NCBI GenBank assembly: GCA_963738345.1
Contig: CAVTWI010000002.1
Location: 4,402,001 to 4,466,000 of the forward strand
Length of the DNA: 64,000 nucleotides
Direction of reading: 5' to 3'
Source: Bog-159 sp963738345
GTDB taxonomy: Bacteria > Acidobacteriota > Terriglobia > Bryobacterales > Bryobacteraceae
The position numbers and the translations under genes were made by a program. Of the stretch, positions 56,561 to 64,000 are shown piece by piece; the stretch's first letter is position 1, and each line of letters starts with the position of its first letter. The notes under the pieces were generated by a model. That model saw only the letters and a list, made by a program, of their open reading frames with translations. It was not told the DNA's origin and ran no database searches.

Positions 56561-57271
56561 ATGGGCACTAACGGAAAAGAATCGCTGATTGTCTTGGATG
56601 GTGTGACAAAGGTGTTCGTGACCGACGAGGTCGAGACGCATGCTTTGTCCGGGATCCAGCTCGATTTGAAGAAGGGCGAATACCTTTCGATCGCCGGCCC
56701 GTCGGGCTGCGGCAAGTCGACCTTACTGGCCATTCTGGGTTTGCTCGATACCCCCAGCGACGGTACCTATACGCTGAACAGCCGGCCGGTCAGCGGGCTG
56801 AAGCTATCGGAGCGCGCGCGCATTCGCAACCGGGAGATCGGTTTCATCTTCCAGGCGTTCAACCTGATTGGCGATCTTACAGTGTACGAGAACGTGGAAT
56901 TGCCCCTGACCTATCGCGGGATGGGATCGGCCGAACGCAAGAAGCGCGTGCAGGAAGCGCTCGAACGCGTGGGCATGTCGCATCGCATGAAGCACTATCC
57001 GTCGCAGCTCTCGGGCGGCCAGCAGCAGCGCGTAGCGGTAGCCCGTGCGCTGGGCGGCGATCCGGTGATTCTGCTGGCGGACGAGCCGACCGGAAACCTG
57101 GATTCGGCCAACGGCGAAGCGGTAATGAATTTGTTGAAGGACCTGCACCGCAACGGCGCAACCATCTGCATGGTGACGCACGATCCGCGCTATGCGCAGT
57201 TCGCGGACCGCACCATCCGGATGTTCGACGGGCGGATTGTGGAAGAGAGTTACGAGGCGACGCGGAATTAA
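56561..57271 (+). CDS. MacB/LolD-like ABC transporter ATPase
   Basis: A 236-residue ATPase: Walker A GPSGCGKST, Q-loop FIFQAFNLIG, signature LSGGQQQRVAVARAL, Walker B ILLADEP and TGNLDS, the LolD/MacB marker. It would energise lipoprotein or drug export together with an FtsX-type permease, which is not adjacent, and the upstream adaptor. A GGGGAGAAG site precedes the ATG at 56561. Confidence 0.93.
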   Translation: MGTNGKESLIVLDGVTKVFVTDEVETHALSGIQLDLKKGEYLSIAGPSGCGKSTLLAILGLLDTPSDGTYTLNSRPVSGLKLSERARIRNREIGFIFQAFNLIGDLTVYENVELPLTYRGMGSAERKKRVQEALERVGMSHRMKHYPSQLSGGQQQRVAVARALGGDPVILLADEPTGNLDSANGEAVMNLLKDLHRNGATICMVTHDPRYAQFADRTIRMFDGRIVEESYEATRN

Positions 57272-57311
57272 ATCCGCGGGGCCGCAGCAGACAAGGCACA
57301 GAGGAGGGGGA

Positions 57312-58127
57312 ATGCTACTCGCAAGCGCCCTGTTGGCGCTGGCAGGCGCGGTCAGCCTGCCGGCAACCGGAAACTTCCATCAAGAGTCCAGCCGGACTTA
57401 TCCACTATCGGCGCGTGGGCGAGTGACTCTCCAGAACATCAACGGCGATGTGCACATCCGGGCGTGGGACCGCAATGAGGTGCGCATCGCGGCGGTCAAG
57501 ACTGCATCCAGCCGGGGTTTGCTGAACGAAGCGCGGGTGACGGTTAATTCGACTGCCGATTCGATCAATATCGCCACGCGGTTCGGCGATGCCTCGGCGG
57601 TGAATCCCGGCACCGTTGAGTTCACTCTTATGGTTCCCCGCCATGCGCACTTGACGAACATCAAGGCGATTAACGGGGCGGTGGATATCGAAGGTGTAAG
57701 CGGCGGCATCAACGCGTCTTCGGTGAATGGTCCGGTGCGTGCGCAGAAGATCGCCGGCGATGCGCGGCTATCGACCGTGAACGGTAAGCTGGAAGCCACG
57801 TTCGAGCGTCTGAGCGACGCGCGGACCATCTCCATGAATTCCGTGAACGGGCCGATTTCTCTATCCATTCCCTACGATGCAGGCGCGGAATTCAACGCGC
57901 GCAATGTGACCGGGGGGATCGATAACGATTTCGGAATTCCGGTCAGCCAGGACCATTCGGCCGGCAGCCAGTTGCACGGCGTGTTGAAGGGTGGCGGCAC
58001 TTACATCAGCCTGAAGAACATCAATGGAGCTATCTGCATTACGCCGATGTCGCACGGGCACCGCGTCAAGTTTACCGAGGTGTGGCAACGGGGACGGGAG
58101 CGCGGCGCAGGTCGTCAATCTCTTTGA
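57312..58127 (+). CDS. DUF4097-like exported beta-helix protein
   Basis: A 271-residue protein from the ATG at 57312 with signal sequence (LLASALLALAGAVSLPATG). The body is short beta strands repeating a NING/SVNG theme (GRVTLQNINGDVHIRAWDRN, DARLSTVNGKLEATFERL), the DUF4097 right-handed beta-helix. Such proteins are linked to envelope or membrane-stress regulation. It follows the ABC ATPase, and its last codons overlap the convergent creatininase-like gene by 56 bases. Confidence 0.8.
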   Translation: MLLASALLALAGAVSLPATGNFHQESSRTYPLSARGRVTLQNINGDVHIRAWDRNEVRIAAVKTASSRGLLNEARVTVNSTADSINIATRFGDASAVNPGTVEFTLMVPRHAHLTNIKAINGAVDIEGVSGGINASSVNGPVRAQKIAGDARLSTVNGKLEATFERLSDARTISMNSVNGPISLSIPYDAGAEFNARNVTGGIDNDFGIPVSQDHSAGSQLHGVLKGGGTYISLKNINGAICITPMSHGHRVKFTEVWQRGRERGAGRQSL

Positions 58128-58881
58128 GCATGCCTTCGATGGTTGCGTTGGCGACGGCTTCACCTTTCGCGACGGTAGCCAGGGTGGCGTCGCCGAAGAT
58201 CCCGCTGGCCGAGTAAACGCCGGGCTTGTGAGGGTCGCGGGTGAGTCCGCCCGCATCCGAGGGATGGTAGTCCTTCACCGCCTTGCGCATATCCACCGAA
58301 GACGGGTCGATGTAGAGCATTAACGAGGTCTCGATCTCGTCGGCATGGGTGCCACCCTCTTCCTTCTTCACCTGCTTTTCCGCGGCCGCGCCTACTTCCA
58401 GAATGTTGGTATACCGCAGTAGAATTCCGTCGGCTGACAGGATTTCGGCGGCGGGCTTCAAGGCGCGCAGGGTGGAGACGCCTGTATTCAGGGCGTAGAA
58501 TCGCTTGGGACCATACTTCGCCAAGCCGCGGCAGATATCCACCAGCATGTCGCGCGCGGTTTCGAGGCGCAGGGTCGTAGAACCCGGATATTCGGTGAAC
58601 GCCGGATAATAGCTATAGTTCAGCGTTGGCACCACCACGACGTCGGCGCGGGCTACGATCTGGCGCGTGTAATACTCGGCTTCGATTAAATCGGTCTTCA
58701 GTTTCAGGTGCGGACCGTGCTCTTTCGACGCGGCGCCGATGGGAATCAGGACCACCGTTTCGGGCTTCAGCGCGCGCTCTGCTTCCACCCAGGTCAGGTC
58801 CGCCAGCATGATGCCTCGCGTTTGCCCGAAACTCAACCCGGCCAAACTGGCCGACAGAAAGACCAGCCACCATTTCCGCAT
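58072..58881 (-). CDS. exported creatininase-family amidohydrolase
   Basis: A 269-residue protein with signal peptide (MRKWWLVFLSASLAGLSFG). The family marks are LADLTWVEAERALK near the start, LIPIGAASKEHGPHLKLKTD with metal ligands, TEYPGSTTLRLETARDML and GGTHADEIETSLML. Creatininase-like enzymes hydrolyse cyclic amides using two metal ions; export of a member is unusual. The substrate is unknown. It is divergent from the MBL gene. Confidence 0.87.
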   Translation of the reverse strand: MRKWWLVFLSASLAGLSFGQTRGIMLADLTWVEAERALKPETVVLIPIGAASKEHGPHLKLKTDLIEAEYYTRQIVARADVVVVPTLNYSYYPAFTEYPGSTTLRLETARDMLVDICRGLAKYGPKRFYALNTGVSTLRALKPAAEILSADGILLRYTNILEVGAAAEKQVKKEEGGTHADEIETSLMLYIDPSSVDMRKAVKDYHPSDAGGLTRDPHKPGVYSASGIFGDATLATVAKGEAVANATIEGMLKEIDDLRRAPVPVATPR

Positions 58882-58915
58882 GTGATCCTCTCCGATTGTG
58901 CTAACGTATCATGCT

Positions 58916-59881
58916 ATGTCCAGCCGAACCTCGCTTATCGCGCTGATGGTAGGAATGCTGGCGGCGCACACCTGCTCCGCGGCCGATACAGTAAAGACTC
59001 TCGACATACGCCTGCTCTCGACCATGCTTACCGCCGACGAAGGCTACGGCGAGTGGGGCTTCGCGGCTTTGGTAGTGGTGGACGGGCATCGCATTCTTTT
59101 CGATACGGGGGCGCATCCGGACACCGTATTGCGCAATGTCCGCGAACTGAACATCGATCTGTCGAACGTTCCCGACGTGATCCTTTCGCACCATCACCTG
59201 GACCATACCGCGGGCCTGGTGACGCTACGCCGCGAATATGCGAAGGCAAATCCGGCGGCGCTCGGTCGCGCGCACGTGGGCGAAGGGATTTTTCGCAGCC
59301 GCACCGATGGCGCCGGTATCCGCGAAGTGAATTCGATGATCTCGACCAAGCCAGAGTACGAAAGTGCCGGCGGTGCCTTCGTGGTTTATAACCAGCCGCG
59401 CGAGCTATACCCGGGCGTGTGGCTGACCGGTCCGGTGCCACGCAAGTATCCGGAAAAGAACTGGAGCCCGGGCCGCAGGCTGCGGTTAGAAGGCGGCAAG
59501 ACCGAGGAAGACAATTTGCCGGAAGATCAGTCCCTGGTAATTGTCACGGACAAAGGACTGGTGGTGGTTTCCGGGTGTGGACATTCCGGCATCATCAACA
59601 CGCTCGATTACGCCCGCGCAAAAATCGCGCCGCTGCCTATTTACGCCGCTCTCGGAGGGTTCCATCTGTACCAGGCCAGTGACCAAACGCTGGCTTGGAC
59701 GGCGTCGCATTTGAAGGATTTCGGGCTGCGGAATCTGCTGGGAGCCCACTGCACGGGCATCGAGGCGGTCTACCGGTTGCGCGAACTTACGGGACTCGAT
59801 CGCAAGACAGCCGCGGTCGGCGCGGTGGGTGGCGGATTCAATCTGGCCACCGGACTCGATCCCGGTTCGATCGCCCGTTAG
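58916..59881 (+). CDS. exported metallo-beta-lactamase-fold hydrolase
   Basis: A 321-residue MBL-fold enzyme from the ATG at 58916. The metal sites are SHHHLDHTAGL, GCGHSGIINTL and GAHCTG; the GGFHL segment resembles the 7,8-dihydropterin-6-methyl-4-(ribofuranosyl)aminobenzene phosphate synthase-like branch. A signal peptide (LIALMVGMLAAHTCSA) shows export. The substrate is unknown. It precedes the dipeptidase gene by two bases. Confidence 0.85.
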   Translation: MSSRTSLIALMVGMLAAHTCSAADTVKTLDIRLLSTMLTADEGYGEWGFAALVVVDGHRILFDTGAHPDTVLRNVRELNIDLSNVPDVILSHHHLDHTAGLVTLRREYAKANPAALGRAHVGEGIFRSRTDGAGIREVNSMISTKPEYESAGGAFVVYNQPRELYPGVWLTGPVPRKYPEKNWSPGRRLRLEGGKTEEDNLPEDQSLVIVTDKGLVVVSGCGHSGIINTLDYARAKIAPLPIYAALGGFHLYQASDQTLAWTASHLKDFGLRNLLGAHCTGIEAVYRLRELTGLDRKTAAVGAVGGGFNLATGLDPGSIAR

Positions 59882-59883
59882 CC

Positions 59884-61041
59884 ATGCGTAGACTGCTGCT
59901 TTGGTTTCTGGCGGTGCTTGGGGTCGCGCTGGGCGCTGCCTTCACATGGCTGCCAGGCTATGTGGAACGCTCCATGAACGGCGTGCTGCGCAAGCCGCCC
60001 TACCAAGTGTCTGCCCGCGCCCGCGACCTACTGAACCGCGTGCCGGTGGTGGATCTGCATGCCGATAGCTTGCTGTGGTCGCGCGATCTGCTGGTGCGCG
60101 GTGCCCGGGGCCAAGTGGATATTCCACGCCTGATTGAGGGACACGTGGCGCTGCAGGCGTTCACCGCAGTCACAAAAACACCGCGGGGTTTGAACTTCCA
60201 GCGCAACACACCCGACTCCGATAACATCACTCTGCTGGCCTTAGCCGAGCGCTGGCCGCCCGCCGCCTGGAGCAGTCTTACGGAACGGGCTCTGTATCAA
60301 GCTTCGCGCCTGCGCGATGTGGAAGCGCGCTCGCACGGCCAGTTCACCATCATTCGCTCGTCCGCCGGCCTGCGCGCCTATCTGGACCGCCGCCATTCCG
60401 ATCCGAAGATCACGGCGGGCTTTTTGGGAATCGAAGGCGCGCATGCGCTGGACGGCAAGTTGGCCAATGTCGACCGCCTGTATGATGCCGGCTTCCGCAT
60501 GATGGCGCCCACGCATTTCTTCGACAACGATATAGGGGGATCGTCGGCTGGGGTGGATAAGACCGGACTGACCGCCAAAGGCCGCGAGATGGTGCGTCGC
60601 ATGGAGGCCCGGCACATGCTGGTGGACGTGGCGCACGCCTCGCCCCGCACCATTGATGACGTGCTGGCCATCGCAACGCGGCCGGTGATCGTTTCTCACA
60701 CTGGCGTACGCGCCACCTGCGATAACAGCCGCAACTTGAGTGACGCGCAACTACGAGGCATCGCGCGCACCGGCGGCGTGATCGGCATTGCTTACTTTGA
60801 AGTGGCCGTTTGCGGAACCGATGCGGCCGCTATCGCCCGCGCTATCCGGCATACGGCGGACACGGTGGGCGTGGAGGCGGTGGCCCTTGGGTCCGACTTC
60901 GATGGCGCCGTGGTGGAACCGTTCGACACCACCGGCCTGGGGCTGTTAGTCGATGCGCTATTGCAGGCCGGCTTCAGCGAGGACGATATTGCCAAGATCG
61001 TAGGCGGCAACGCGCTACGCGTTCTGCTTGCGAGTCTATGA
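59884..61041 (+). CDS. membrane dipeptidase (peptidase M19 family)
   Basis: A 385-residue metallopeptidase with an N-terminal membrane helix (LLLWFLAVLGVALGAAFTWL). The M19 metal ligands are VVDLHADSLLW, LGIEGAHAL, ARPVIVSHTGVRA (written TRPVIVSHTGVRA in this protein) and LGSDFDGA. These enzymes cleave dipeptides, including D-amino-acid and beta-lactam-like ones, outside the cytoplasm. It follows the MBL gene by two bases, so the two are in one operon. Confidence 0.92.
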   Translation: MRRLLLWFLAVLGVALGAAFTWLPGYVERSMNGVLRKPPYQVSARARDLLNRVPVVDLHADSLLWSRDLLVRGARGQVDIPRLIEGHVALQAFTAVTKTPRGLNFQRNTPDSDNITLLALAERWPPAAWSSLTERALYQASRLRDVEARSHGQFTIIRSSAGLRAYLDRRHSDPKITAGFLGIEGAHALDGKLANVDRLYDAGFRMMAPTHFFDNDIGGSSAGVDKTGLTAKGREMVRRMEARHMLVDVAHASPRTIDDVLAIATRPVIVSHTGVRATCDNSRNLSDAQLRGIARTGGVIGIAYFEVAVCGTDAAAIARAIRHTADTVGVEAVALGSDFDGAVVEPFDTTGLGLLVDALLQAGFSEDDIAKIVGGNALRVLLASL

Positions 61042-61051
61042 TGCTAAGGCT

Positions 61052-61981
61052 TCACTGATTCTTCACCATCTGCCAACTGGTATCGGGATCGTATTCAGTG
61101 ATGGCGCCGGCTATCTGGGCCGTCTTCGGTCCGAAGTTCTTCTGATAAACGCGACCCTGTTGATTCACGATAAACGTCATGATCCCCGAACTGCCCCACT
61201 TGTCTGGGTAAGCGACGAGGGCATAGCCGGCGATCATATTGCCGTTGATCAGGTAACTGAACTTTCCGCCGGGTGCATGCGGTCCCTGGCGCATTAGGAT
61301 CTTGAAATAATAGCCGTGGTAAGGCCGTTTCGGCGCGCCGGCCGGTCTCGGCTGACCCGCGGCGTAACCTTCCGCGCGAGCTTGCGCGACCAGACTGCCC
61401 AGGGGGCTGGGTTTATCTCCGGGAGCGGTCTCCCAATACAGCCCGTCCCGTTTGCCCGGCGCGCTGACGAATTTTTCGGCATAGACGGCCAGGCCATCGT
61501 GGGAGGTTCCTGTCGACTGTGTATAATACTCCCACTGCGCCAGCACATAGGCGCGGCAGGTCTGGATGGCGGATAGTTCGTCGTCGCCGATGTGGCGATT
61601 CAGGATCTCTTCCAGTCCCGCGGCAGTATCGAAGCGCCATTGATCACCATCCTTCACGATCGGGATAGGAGAGGGCCATCGGTCGGCGCCGACTAGAAGG
61701 GTCACCTTAGAGTCATTGACTTTTTCCAGTTCGTGGGATGTCTTCAGGTTGCCCGCGAAACGTTCCAGAGCCTTATTATCCTGCACGGGATCGCCCGTCA
61801 ACAGCTTGGAACGATCCGGCCCGAAGATAGCAGTCAGCGCGCTTTGGTCTTTGCTTTCGACCGCGTGGGCTAACGCTGCGACGGCCGCATCCGGTGTGGC
61901 AAAGCGCTGCTGATTGTTTGCCGCAATCATGGGGATGGCGAGCAGGAGCGCCATCGCGCTGGTTCTTGTATGCGGATGCAT
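61052..61981 (-). CDS. exported DUF2950 protein
   Basis: A 309-residue exported protein. The DUF2950 body is recognised by QRFATPDAAVAALAHAV near the start, a repeating PYHGYYFKILMRQGP segment, PDKWGSSGIMTFIVNQQGRVY, and the closing YDPDTSWQ. Its function is unknown. It overlaps the DUF3300 gene by one base; the two families are a recurrent pair, so a shared envelope role is likely. Confidence 0.88.
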   Translation of the reverse strand: MHPHTRTSAMALLLAIPMIAANNQQRFATPDAAVAALAHAVESKDQSALTAIFGPDRSKLLTGDPVQDNKALERFAGNLKTSHELEKVNDSKVTLLVGADRWPSPIPIVKDGDQWRFDTAAGLEEILNRHIGDDELSAIQTCRAYVLAQWEYYTQSTGTSHDGLAVYAEKFVSAPGKRDGLYWETAPGDKPSPLGSLVAQARAEGYAAGQPRPAGAPKRPYHGYYFKILMRQGPHAPGGKFSYLINGNMIAGYALVAYPDKWGSSGIMTFIVNQQGRVYQKNFGPKTAQIAGAITEYDPDTSWQMVKNQ

Positions 61982-63153
61982 CAGTGCTTCCCTCCGCCTC
62001 CACCACCGCCGTGCGATCCACCGCCTCCGCCGCCACCGCCGTGAGAGCCGCCACCACCTCCGCCGCCTGACGATCGAGGCGCGGGAGCGGGTGCCGGCCG
62101 GGAGGCCCGGCTGGCTTGCCCACGCTCACTCGACGCCTTCGTTCCAAAGCTGCCGCGGCTCACGCCAAATGCGGAGTTGTCCGCCGGCTCCGCTTGCCGG
62201 GGCGCTTCGGACCGTCCCCGAAATAGGTTCAGGAGCGCATTACTCTTGACCCCATTGCGTTCGATGATCTTATTCTCGTTAGTCGAGCCATCGCCGGCCG
62301 TACCCTCGGGCTCGTCCCTGCGCTTGGCACCCGTGAAGCCTGCGCTGCGATGCACGCTGCTATACCGAGCCAGGCTACCGTAATTCACCGCACGCGCGGT
62401 CACATCCCGATTGACTGTTGTATTCTTCAGGTTCTTATTCACGTAAACAGGATTGTTCACGTGCACGTAAGGCCGCGCCCGCGCCACCCAGCCACGCCCC
62501 TCGGCCCAGCCATGATAATAGATACGGCGATGCCGCCAGTCGATGCCGCGGTTCAGCCACACGCCAATAGGGACCGGTCCGCCAAAGCTGATGACCGTGC
62601 CCCCGTACAGGCCGCCCGAGCCAAAGAAAACCAGACCGGGATCGTACACCGGCACATAGCACTCGTCCGGTTGGGCGGGCCAGATCTCAATATTGCCGTC
62701 GTCGGCGTCCACCTCTTCCTGGGGCGTAGTGACCAGGTTCCCGGCGTTGCGCGCTTCCTGCCGCAGACGCTGGATAGATGCCATGACATCCTCGGACTGG
62801 TTGACGTACGCCTGTCCCACTGCGGTCGTCCAATCCAAGTTGTCCGCCATCATATTCAGGACGGATGGATAATGTGCGATGGCTTTGATACTCACGTCCC
62901 ACGGCTGGATATCGATGTCGTCGGGATTAGCGTCCGCGCGGCAGAAACGCGCCGCCTCATCTACCTGGTCGGGGAAAGTAGCCGCTGGCAGTATCTGTGC
63001 CAACAGCGGGTCCGGATACAGAGCGATGTAAGCGAGTAAGTTGTCCAATTGATCCGGAGAGAAAGGTTCGACTGGGGAGTTTTCCTGAGCCTGAACAGAG
63101 GGTGAGAAGGCGGGAAACGCAAGTAACAACGCGGCCGCCAGAATCTTCAACAT
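61981..63153 (-). CDS. exported DUF3300 protein with glycine-rich repeat tail
   Basis: A 390-residue exported protein. The DUF3300 domain reads SPDQLDNLLAYIALYPDPLLAQ, AARFCRADANPDD, IKAIAHYPSVLNMM and GWAEGRGWV. The last 40 residues are repeats of six to eight Gly followed by Ser-His, ending GGGGGGGKH, encoded by a tandem repeat near 61984-62060. The function is unknown. It is the upstream member of the DUF2950/DUF3300 pair. Confidence 0.9.
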   Translation of the reverse strand: MLKILAAALLLAFPAFSPSVQAQENSPVEPFSPDQLDNLLAYIALYPDPLLAQILPAATFPDQVDEAARFCRADANPDDIDIQPWDVSIKAIAHYPSVLNMMADNLDWTTAVGQAYVNQSEDVMASIQRLRQEARNAGNLVTTPQEEVDADDGNIEIWPAQPDECYVPVYDPGLVFFGSGGLYGGTVISFGGPVPIGVWLNRGIDWRHRRIYYHGWAEGRGWVARARPYVHVNNPVYVNKNLKNTTVNRDVTARAVNYGSLARYSSVHRSAGFTGAKRRDEPEGTAGDGSTNENKIIERNGVKSNALLNLFRGRSEAPRQAEPADNSAFGVSRGSFGTKASSERGQASRASRPAPAPAPRSSGGGGGGGSHGGGGGGGGSHGGGGGGGKH

Positions 63154-63223
63154 GGAGTTTCCTCCTTAACCTAACCGACATGATAGACGCCGGGAATGTA
63201 AAGAGCGTTACGAGTGCGAGTGC

Positions 63224-64000
63224 CTAGTTAGGATACGGTTCTCCGGGGCGAACCACGCGGATTTGATGGTCGGTAAAGACAGCGTGGCCGTCTGACAGAG
63301 TAACTTTGGGCATGTGACAAGTCACGCAGTTCTTCCCCGATACGGGACAAGTCTTCTGCTCTCTCGATGCATGGCATGCCTGGCAGGCGTGATCGTAGCT
63401 GGCTTCGTCGCGCGACAGCGCGTTATGCGGATCGTGGCACGCCGTGCAGCGAATGCGTTTATCGCCGCCCAGGAAACACGGGCTATTGGCCAGACGGTAA
63501 GGCGCAAACCGGACGTTGGCTTCGCCCCATTGACGCGCCCGCACCACGAACTCCCAGGTGCGGTGGCATTGTCCGCAGAACGTAGACATGTCTTCGGCCG
63601 CCAGTGCGCCCAGTTTCGGAGGCACAGCGGCGGTTTTTCCTTGCGTGACGGCTTCCAGGTGAGCGGCCGTCCCAGTGTGGCAGTGCTCGCAAGTGACTCC
63701 AGGCTGCATGGAATCGAGAGTCACCTGTCCATGCTGCACCGCGCCGGTGGCGTGGCAAGCGAAGCAGGCAGTGATCTCGTCATTAGACGTCTCGCGCCCC
63801 ATAGCTTCCACTAAATTGCGGGGGCGCAGTTGTTCATCGCCTAACGTAATATTCAAAGCGGCTAACTTGGGATAATAGCTAACCATGCTTTCATAGAAGC
63901 GCCCTTGATATTCGAAAACAAAAGTCTGCATGTGTTGCCCGAACGCGTAGCGAATGGGAAGGGAAAGCTGGCCGCTAGCGTCGCGAACTGTATAAGTGCT
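63224..64000 (-). CDS. multihaem cytochrome c, 5' end beyond the window
   Basis: The frame is open to the window edge (start not seen): the visible 258 residues include TYTVRDASGQLSLPIRYAFGQ. Six CxxCH motifs (CFACH, CEHCH, CGQCH, CTACH, CQACH, CVTCH) bind haem c, so at least six haems, with the last followed by MPKVTLSDGHAVFTDHQIRVV. Such cytochromes carry electrons in the periplasm. The spacing resembles the cytochrome c family linked to nitrite or sulfur oxidoreductases, but the exact role is unknown. Confidence 0.9.
   Translation of the reverse strand, partial: STYTVRDASGQLSLPIRYAFGQHMQTFVFEYQGRFYESMVSYYPKLAALNITLGDEQLRPRNLVEAMGRETSNDEITACFACHATGAVQHGQVTLDSMQPGVTCEHCHTGTAAHLEAVTQGKTAAVPPKLGALAAEDMSTFCGQCHRTWEFVVRARQWGEANVRFAPYRLANSPCFLGGDKRIRCTACHDPHNALSRDEASYDHACQACHASREQKTCPVSGKNCVTCHMPKVTLSDGHAVFTDHQIRVVRPGEPYPN

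Noticed and set aside
1..64000. CRISPR arrays, cas genes, integrases and complete insertion sequences
   Set aside because: No regularly spaced repeats with variable spacers and no recombinase or transposase motif were seen on either strand.
7727..64000. Selenoprotein genes using UGA as selenocysteine
   Set aside because: Although tRNA-Sec is present, I found no gene in which a TGA falls inside a continuing conserved domain; the visible breaks change frame instead.

Overview
The window is GC-rich, densely coded bacterial chromosome and most resembles an acidobacterium of the Solibacter type. The evidence is an Oar-like TonB receptor beside TPR and secreted glycan-hydrolase genes, a protein with a Solibacter-type C-terminal domain, paired MacB-like permeases, DUF3300/DUF2950 proteins, and many sensor kinases and toxin-antitoxin pairs. 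This placement comes from gene content only; there is no rRNA or marker gene to fix it.

Layout. 1-7.7 kb: a galactan-utilisation-like cluster (broken TonB receptor, TPR protein, two GH53 galactanases, one with ricin-type lectin domains). 7.7-10.2 kb: accessory genes (pentapeptide-repeat membrane protein, Rap1a-like protein, HNH protein, small membrane protein) ending at a selenocysteine tRNA. 10.3-14.8 kb: ABC-2 exporter with a DesK/DesR-type two-component pair, then a convergent NtrC-type regulator. 14.8-20.3 kb: GlpX fructose-bisphosphatase, a 2-hydroxyacid dehydrogenase, a six-PAS histidine kinase and its response regulator. 20.4-25.5 kb: secreted Solibacter-type protein, ArsR/SRPBCC pair, two heavily frameshifted MacB-like permeases and a protein of a repeated acidobacterial family. 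25.5-29.6 kb: hairpin cluster, broken PAS/chemoreceptor gene, HigBA, degraded intergenic DNA, FmdB and PilZ proteins. 29.6-34.9 kb: P1 peptidase, an Mla lipid-transport operon, HpnK-like deacetylase and a methyltransferase. 34.9-41.6 kb: CusCBA-type metal efflux operon carrying three runs of nine G. 41.6-51.7 kb: enoyl-CoA hydratase, methyltransferase, PilZ-DnaJ fusion, LssY_C protein, two back-to-back toxin-antitoxin operons, aminotransferase, S9 peptidase and a membrane LuxR regulator. 51.7-58.1 kb: CzcA-type RND pump, divergent membrane-fusion protein, ABC ATPase and a DUF4097-like protein. 58.1-64 kb: creatininase-like, metallo-beta-lactamase-fold and membrane-dipeptidase genes, DUF2950/DUF3300, and a multihaem cytochrome c running off the end.

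A striking property is the uneven frameshift load. About a dozen genes are broken, some many times, while long neighbours of over 3 kb are clean. Part may be assembly error. At least one break (an extra T at 10440) converts an imperfect inverted repeat into a perfect one, the signature of a templated quasipalindrome mutation, and another lies in a nine-G run whose length sets the reading frame of an efflux adaptor. The most noteworthy elements are the selenocysteine tRNA with a promoter placed so that transcription would begin at its first base, the poly-G tracts of the efflux operon, the Rap1a/HNH/membrane-protein triplet beside the tRNA, and the PilZ-DnaJ fusion. I saw no CRISPR array, integrase, rRNA or complete transposase.
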